A DNA stretch of 64,000 bases from NCBI GenBank assembly GCA_020721005.1, contig DYNP01000006.1:1-64000 (forward strand). The letters run 5' to 3'. This document shows, in pieces, positions 58,869 to 64,000 of this stretch. The DNA is from Thiomargarita sp. (GTDB lineage: Bacteria; Pseudomonadota; Gammaproteobacteria; Beggiatoales; Beggiatoaceae). The number at the start of each line of letters is the position of its first letter. The stretch's first letter is position 1. The translations under genes and the position numbers were made by a program. The notes below the pieces were generated by a model that did not search any database, was not told where the DNA came from, and saw nothing but the letters and a program-made list of their open reading frames with translations.

Positions 58869-59629
58869 TTTGAATACAATCCTATAAAAAATAGTTATTC
58901 TCTAAACCCTTTTAGAGTTTATTTTTAATTGGTAAAAGAGTAAAAAGTTTTTGCAAAAACGGGTTTGGATTTGATTCCGGTCAGGTTGATAATGTGGACA
59001 CTCTTAGGTCGGTTAGAAGAGGGAAAGTTGGATCGTGATCCAAGATCACGCAATTTGTTAAACCGTCGTTTATTTGGAAGCCAGTGGCTGAGTACTTCAT
59101 TTTGAGCCAATGTTGAGCTTTCCATTCTCGGCAATTGGGCAGCAAGGAGAAACTACTTCTGTTATCTAAGGTAACTTTGGGTTACCAAGGGCTTGAATGA
59201 TACGCAAAATTGATTTTAAATGAACCAAAATCCCCTTAACGAGTAAATCTTGAGCCATTCAACATTTATCCTCAGATTCACTGAAAAATACCCTTTTAAT
59301 CAGGAAGGACGGAAAAAAGTCGATTTCTCTACTTAAAAAGGTTAATTATTTCAGTTAAATAACCGTAATAAATGTAGAGTTCTTAAAAATAGAGGGTCTA
59401 AATTACCTAAAAAGTGAAACATTAGGGTAAAATAAATGGCAATACAAAGCAAGCCAGGAAATAAGAAAGATGGTAGCCACCCCAAATTAACTGACTGGAT
59501 GCAGTCCGGTAGGGTGCGCTTGACATGTCTTTTGACGCGGTAACCTACTCAGTGAATATTTTTTCTCGACCAATTAATTTGAGAATAATCAAGACTTAAT
59601 ACTGGTATTTAACACTACTAAAAGGTAAT
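58869..59629. other. Long intergenic region, overlapping palindromes, no gene
   Basis: The 760-base gap between orn (minus) and the DUF971 gene (plus) has no convincing coding frame; a minus-strand frame at 58925-59134 has no family features. Overlapping palindromes lie at 59028-59043 (TTGGATC GT GATCCAA) and 59034-59050 (CGTGATC CAA GATCACG). A short inverted repeat GGTAAC...GTTACC is at about 59171-59187. It should hold the orn promoter. No RNA gene was recognised. Confidence 0.5.
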
Positions 59630-60010
59630 ATGATGGCCAATAAAACTCCCATTCCAACTGAAATTAGCTTACGTCAAAATGCTAGACAACTCACAGTCAA
59701 TTTTGAAAGTGGGGAACAATTTGAATTCACTTGTGAATTTTTACGAGTGTATTCTCCATCAGCAGAAGTGCGGGGTCATTCTCCAGATCAATCGGTCTTA
59801 CAAGTGGGCAAGGCAGACGTCAATATCAAGGATATTGAGCCTATTGGTAATTATGCAGTGAGACTGCATTTTGATGATGGACACGACTCTGGAATTTATT
59901 CATGGGACTGGCTTTATCATCTTGGTCAACATCACGATCAACTGTGGCAAACTTATTTGGAAGAATTGGAAAAGGCCGGGCAAAAACGCAGTCCCAGCAC
60001 TGTTAACTGA
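59630..60010 (+). CDS. DUF971 (GBBH-like N-terminal domain) protein
   Basis: The 126-residue protein matches the DUF971 family: an N-terminal PTEISLRQNARQLTVNFESG, LRVYSPSAEVRGH, IEPIGNYAVRLHFDDGHDSGIYSWDWLYHL. The family resembles the zinc-binding N-terminal region of gamma-butyrobetaine dioxygenase and is linked in some bacteria to iron-sulfur cluster carriers. Two ATGs in a row (59630, 59633) could start. The gene has no visible operon partner. Confidence 0.9.
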   Translation: MMANKTPIPTEISLRQNARQLTVNFESGEQFEFTCEFLRVYSPSAEVRGHSPDQSVLQVGKADVNIKDIEPIGNYAVRLHFDDGHDSGIYSWDWLYHLGQHHDQLWQTYLEELEKAGQKRSPSTVN

Positions 60011-60096
60011 TTGAGTAACCTAAACTGGGAGGGCCAATTTTTCCACCATGGTTTCTCTCAGTTTCCCACAGACTCAATAATGAAGGATTATTTTTA

Positions 60097-63000
60097 ATGA
60101 TGACTCACTTGATTCGAATCACCCTCCTACTACTCTGTTATCAGCCATTCTCAAGCACAGCTCTGTCTCTGATCGATGGGCAAAGTTTCCTTTATGACAT
60201 CGGCAAAAATGGCGCCCTGATGCAAGGCACGTTGGGCGCTTACAAAGGCATGTATTATTTACGAGTCAATGACACTGCTTATGTTGGACACGTGGCCAGT
60301 TTATCCCCAGATGGACGAGAAGTGCAATTGGATACCTTTACAGATCCAGCCACCGGCCTTCTTATCAACCGAAATTTCTATGTCTCCAAAACCTTTAATT
60401 TTGCCCGGTTCACGGAAATTTTAGAAAATCCCACCTCTCAAGACATTATTGTCAATCTGGAACTGTTTGGCAATTTGGGCAGTGATAATCGCACCACCAT
60501 TGCCAATGAACAGTCTCACTTTTTAATTACCCATGAACTTATTAATGGGCAAACTGGCAATTTACCCGCGTTACTGCATTACCATTCCCAAGTGGGTCAT
60601 ACTTTCCAAGCCATCCACAGCGTCAATGGTAACCAACTGAATTGGCACTACCCACCAATCACCATTCCCGCCTCGTCCACCCGGCGCCTGATCTATTTTA
60701 TCGCCCAAGCCACGCAAGTCGATGCCGCAAAACAAGCCGCCACTTTCATCTTCAATAATCCCACAGCTTTGTATGAGGGCATGGACCATGTGGCCCAATC
60801 TCAACTCATCAACTGGATTCCCTCTCAACCCACTCCAACCACCGATTTTAGCCAAGTTCCCTTTTTAAATGCTGGAGAACGTCGTTTGGGAGAATTGACA
60901 GAAGGAGAAGCTCTGTCTCAATTGCGAGTTTATACTCCAGCAGATGCCTATGCCATCAACCTCAAAGTTGAGGAAACGATCACCTTAAAATTATCAGCCG
61001 CATTCAATGCTTACCTCTACCTATTCTCTGATCAAAAAGGACAGGACCTGATCGCCTATAATGATGATCAGGGACCGGAATCTACCAATGCTGAACTGGT
61101 ATTCACTGCTCCCAAAGCCGGTACTTATTATCTTGAGGTCACGGCCCATCATCATCAGGAACGGGGACCTTATACTTTAGAGGTACTGGCGGGACAAGTG
61201 AATCATCCTCCCAAGGCTTATCCTTTTGAAGTTATTGATGAAACTGATTCCCCAACCACTTTAACCTTTGTGGATTTTAGCACGGATTGGGATGGAGAAA
61301 TTGTAGAACGCTGTTGGCAATTTGGCGATGGGACCGGATTAACCTGTACCGAGCATCCCGATATCAGTCACACTTTTCCTCGGGCTGGCCAATACAGTGT
61401 GGGACTGACCTTACAGGACAATGCGGGTGCCTATGCTTATCAACAGCAACGAATTGCAATCAAGGCAGCTTTAGAAGGAGTGGTATTGCCCGTGTCTAAT
61501 ACGGTTTCTGGAGAATTGGCTACTTCTGACACTCGTTCCCAAACTCGTTCCAATGCTTTTGCTGACCGTTATATTGTACAATCTTTGTTGCCTGGCCAAG
61601 AATTGGTAATTGAAATGAAATCCAGTCATTTTAACAGTTATCTGTATTTATATGATGAATTTTATCAATTGGTGGCCCAAGATGACAACAGCGGTGGGGA
61701 ACAACAAGCTCGTATTCGTTATACCCCTTTGCGAAGTGAGACCTTGTTGATTGAAGCTACCTCTTTTCAGGATAATGCCTTAGGCACCTATACCCTCACT
61801 TTGGAATTGGCCAACAATTATCCCACTTCCAATTTGGTACTGGAAGCTTCACCTTTTTTGCATGACCCTTTGCAAACTTTACTGGTAGCTCGATTGCCGA
61901 CTGGATTTAAGACCAATTTTTTACTGTGGGACTTTGGAGACAATAGCCCGGTGGTAGCCAGCAATGAAGCGGTGGTCATTCATCGTTATCCCAATACAGG
62001 TCGTTTTACCACCACGGTAACCGCAGTCGATCGACAAGATCAAGAAATGCAAGGGAACAAAGAAGTGATCCTGATGAATCCCAGTCCCATTCCCCAAGTT
62101 CGTTTTCACGCCACACCTTTATTTGGGGAAAGTCCCCTGCGGGTATTTTTCACCAATGAATCAATATCAACGGTTCCTGGCAATGAATTGACTATGATTT
62201 GGCAATTTGGAGACGGTCAAGTTTCCACCGACACTCATCCCGCCCACAGTTTTACTGAAGAGGGAACTTATCCAGTGATCTTGGAAACCTATTCTAAATT
62301 GAATCATCAAAGTGCTGCTTACACTGTGCCCATTGCCGTGATCAATCGCGCCAGCACTCAAATTCCAGTCACGGGACTGACTCGTTTTCGTCCCCAAGTA
62401 TTAATGGCAGGCCTTGATCCCATGCTGATTGACCTGTTGGACACGCATACCAAAATTTTTGCTTTGGTGAGACCGGGGGCAGTGCCAGTACAAACGGTGC
62501 GAGTGATGCAAAATGGCAGTGAATTCACCCTGGTTATGCAGCATGTGGCCACTTTTGGGAATGGAGATCAACGTTATGAAGTGGTTTTACCTTTGACCAG
62601 GGGGATATTGTCAGTCAGCACTTATGCCAATTTATTTGGAGATAAGCCGGGACAATTTAGGATTCAAGCCATTGATCAAGCAGGACAGTTTCATGCTTTT
62701 CCCAATTTAGAGATTGGGACTAATCCTCCAGCCCCCACAATTGCCACTTCTTTAGCCATTCAGCCGTTGCGACAAGTGGGAATTAAACGAGCAGCACCGC
62801 AGGCTTTGGCAGCTGGTTTTGATCCCGCATTGGTTGATGTGGGGGATGCTGAATTTTTGGTAAAGGCTTTGGTGCGCGAGGGAATGTATCCCATTGCGGA
62901 AGTAACTTTGCTACAAAATCAAGGAGAATGGAGTTTACCCTTGCGCTTACAAGAGGTGCTGCCCAATGGGGATAAGATGTATGTGCTTACTTATAGTTTT

Positions 63001-63147
63001 GCTGGAGGCAGTTTGTCGGTCGGCACTTTGGGTAGTTTGTTTGGTGACCAATCCAGTCCCAATCAGTTTAGAATTAAGGTAACTGATCAGAGTGGGGAAA
63101 GTCATTATTTTCCAGAATTGAAGGTGGGTAATTTTCCACGACTTTAA
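60097..63147 (+). CDS. Large secreted protein with PPC and PKD domains and a duplicated C-terminal domain
   Basis: The 1016-residue protein has a signal peptide (LIRITLLLLCYQPFSSTA). After an N-terminal region of about 230 residues of unknown fold, two PPC-like beta domains (about 265-365 and 475-590) alternate with three PKD domains (WQFGDGTGL, LWDFGDNSPV, WQFGDGQVS). The C-terminal 250 residues are two copies of a unit of about 115 residues; both contain a G-DP-L-D segment, then ALVR.G..P, VRVMQNGSEF or VTLLQNQGEW, and LFGD. It is likely to bind glycans or act at the cell surface. A catalytic domain is not visible. Confidence 0.85.
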   Translation: MMTHLIRITLLLLCYQPFSSTALSLIDGQSFLYDIGKNGALMQGTLGAYKGMYYLRVNDTAYVGHVASLSPDGREVQLDTFTDPATGLLINRNFYVSKTFNFARFTEILENPTSQDIIVNLELFGNLGSDNRTTIANEQSHFLITHELINGQTGNLPALLHYHSQVGHTFQAIHSVNGNQLNWHYPPITIPASSTRRLIYFIAQATQVDAAKQAATFIFNNPTALYEGMDHVAQSQLINWIPSQPTPTTDFSQVPFLNAGERRLGELTEGEALSQLRVYTPADAYAINLKVEETITLKLSAAFNAYLYLFSDQKGQDLIAYNDDQGPESTNAELVFTAPKAGTYYLEVTAHHHQERGPYTLEVLAGQVNHPPKAYPFEVIDETDSPTTLTFVDFSTDWDGEIVERCWQFGDGTGLTCTEHPDISHTFPRAGQYSVGLTLQDNAGAYAYQQQRIAIKAALEGVVLPVSNTVSGELATSDTRSQTRSNAFADRYIVQSLLPGQELVIEMKSSHFNSYLYLYDEFYQLVAQDDNSGGEQQARIRYTPLRSETLLIEATSFQDNALGTYTLTLELANNYPTSNLVLEASPFLHDPLQTLLVARLPTGFKTNFLLWDFGDNSPVVASNEAVVIHRYPNTGRFTTTVTAVDRQDQEMQGNKEVILMNPSPIPQVRFHATPLFGESPLRVFFTNESISTVPGNELTMIWQFGDGQVSTDTHPAHSFTEEGTYPVILETYSKLNHQSAAYTVPIAVINRASTQIPVTGLTRFRPQVLMAGLDPMLIDLLDTHTKIFALVRPGAVPVQTVRVMQNGSEFTLVMQHVATFGNGDQRYEVVLPLTRGILSVSTYANLFGDKPGQFRIQAIDQAGQFHAFPNLEIGTNPPAPTIATSLAIQPLRQVGIKRAAPQALAAGFDPALVDVGDAEFLVKALVREGMYPIAEVTLLQNQGEWSLPLRLQEVLPNGDKMYVLTYSFAGGSLSVGTLGSLFGDQSSPNQFRIKVTDQSGESHYFPELKVGNFPRL

Positions 63148-63216
63148 AATGATGTAACTTGAGGATCTGAGTGATTTTTAAGATTTGTAAGGTCTGGGTG
63201 TGACAATAAATGGGCG
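63148..63216. other. Short intergenic gap upstream of the NHL pseudogene
   Basis: The bases between the stop of the PKD protein and the GTG of the NHL remnant contain a GTCTGGGTGTG stretch and AAGG, a possible ribosome site about 26 bases before the GTG. Nothing else is apparent. Confidence 0.35.
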
Positions 63217-63552
63217 GTGAAGCAATATCGTCAAGTTTGGTTATGGTTGCTGTTGTGGATGGTTTTTGTGCCGGGCGTGCAGGCTGAGGGGATTATTACT
63301 ACGGTGGCTGGGAGTGGCACCGTTGGCGATGGTGGTGTACCTGCTATCAATGCACAACTTTCTGCGCCTAATGGTATAACCTTAGATAACGGAGGGTGAT
63401 AAATCCACCGACGCACAACTTAATCTCCCTTATGGTGTGATCGTTGACAGTGGTGGATTTATATTGTTGATTATGATAACAATCGTATCCATAAAGTGGA
63501 TACCGCTGGCATCATTTCTACCGTGGCGGGAAGTGGTGCTACTGGTTTATAG
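63217..63552 (+). pseudogene. Decayed NHL-repeat secreted protein gene
   Basis: The first 60 codons encode a signal peptide (VWLWLLLWMVFVPGVQA) and the start of an NHL-type repeat: GIITTVAGSGTVGDGGVPAI and PNGITLDNGG, then a TGA. Sequence after the stop continues in other frames: GDKSTDAQLNLPYGVIVDSGG, then YIVDYDNNRIHKVDTAGIIS and TVAGSGATGL. At least two frameshifts and a lost repeat unit interrupt it. The repeats TVAGSG and GDGG would have made deletion easy. The functional gene would be a beta-propeller. Confidence 0.8.
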
Positions 63553-63703
63553 CAGGATAGCACTACCTATACTGAGACGTATGTGGATAGGGTGAAGCAG
63601 TAGTAACATCGATCAGTGATTCGTCAATACTTACGCTGACCAAATTGGAACGGGCAAACAGGGAGTTTCGCCCTCTTTAATTTTACTTTAGGGGGACGCC
63701 TTT

Positions 63704-64000
63704 ATGCCCAAAAATATCTTCAAAGAAGGAAAAAAATATACCTTTAGTGACTATTTTGAAATGGGACACCCGACCGAAGAAATCGTCACGGCCCTTGGAT
63801 ATACCTTGGCCAGCCAACTTCTCTCATTGCCTCAAAATCATCACTTTGATCCTGCCGTGCTGGAGAACTTGAGAGATTCATATTATGCTCTGGTTCCCAA
63901 AATTTCTTTAAACTCGGAAATCGCTAAACGAGAACTGATGATTGCGCCTGTTCTTCATGCCATTATCAAAACTGTTGAGGCCAAATTAAATATCGAATAT
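63704..64000 (+). CDS. Unknown protein, 3' end outside window
   Basis: An ATG at 63704 with AGGGGG eight bases upstream starts a frame of 99 codons open to the window edge: MPKNIFKEGKKYTFSDYFEM, then HPTEEIVTALGYTLASQLLSLP. It has no signal peptide. The charged, helix-rich sequence and the SDYFEM-type N-terminus look like a cytoplasmic protein, perhaps nuclease-related, but I do not recognise the family. Confidence 0.6.
   Translation, partial: MPKNIFKEGKKYTFSDYFEMGHPTEEIVTALGYTLASQLLSLPQNHHFDPAVLENLRDSYYALVPKISLNSEIAKRELMIAPVLHAIIKTVEAKLNIEY

Noticed and set aside
58925-59134. A 69-codon minus-strand frame
   Set aside because: No ribosome site, no family features, and it covers the palindromes upstream of orn.

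Overview
The window reads as a chromosomal segment of a gammaproteobacterium with moderate-to-low GC. The conserved blocks fit that class: orn-nnr-tsaE, ubiH, pilU, comF, gspK, sucCD, glnB, and maeB fused to phosphotransacetylase. The mix of large hybrid sensor kinases, a Uma2-type nuclease, a Ser/Thr kinase, PKD/PPC secreted proteins, a hydrogenase-like complex and many short palindromic repeats recalls the filamentous sulfur oxidisers of the Thiotrichales (Beggiatoa, Thioploca, Thiomargarita). That placement is an inference from overall flavour and was not tested by a database comparison.

Layout. 1-6826: the 3' end of an unknown gene, then a minus-strand run hyfC-hyfE-hyfF-hyfG-like for a membrane complex related to group 4 hydrogenases and complex I. 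Its large subunit lacks the nickel-ligand cysteines, and no hyfB or hyfI is adjacent. A repeat element follows, then a translationally coupled DUF4160 gene and [NiFe] hydrogenase maturation protease. 6960-11850: a Cache hybrid histidine kinase, a GT2 glycosyltransferase and a YfiH-type enzyme packed with almost no spacing. 11851-15660: a nested repeat structure carrying a degenerate second copy of the glnB 3' end, then glnB, sucD, sucC and mutM. 15736-19492: small genes, a Uma2 nuclease, sodB, and modE-modA with two near-identical ModE-like operators. 19551-27230: a tandem 42-bp repeat array, ubiD, a PIMT-like methyltransferase, thiC and maeB.

27305-32919: an orphan family 5 solute-binding protein whose stop codon overlaps the start of a 1298-residue hybrid kinase, probably a periplasmic-binding-protein sensor pair. 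32945-37183 (minus): ACR3, an M23 endopeptidase, a pabC-like gene and pabB. 37325-40986: prmA, an orphan cysT and a Ser/Thr kinase with an SH3 domain. 41489-47792: a DUF4388-like gene, the complete dTDP-rhamnose operon rmlBACD, gspK and a rhamnosyltransferase-like GT2. 48066-58868 (minus): comF, a wrecked IS630 copy filled with palindromic repeats, a PH-domain protein, tsaD, an SH3-domain exported protein with a small exported partner, ubiH, pilU, tsaE, nnr and orn. 59630-64000: a DUF971 protein, a large PKD/PPC secreted protein, a decayed NHL-repeat gene and the start of an unknown gene.

The most unusual parts are the nickel-less Hyf-like cluster beside a protease that cannot process it, the binding-protein/hybrid-kinase pair, the twin ModE sites with an intrinsic terminator between them, and two separate duplications of gene 3' ends (glnB and pilU). 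No rRNA, tRNA or CRISPR array was seen.
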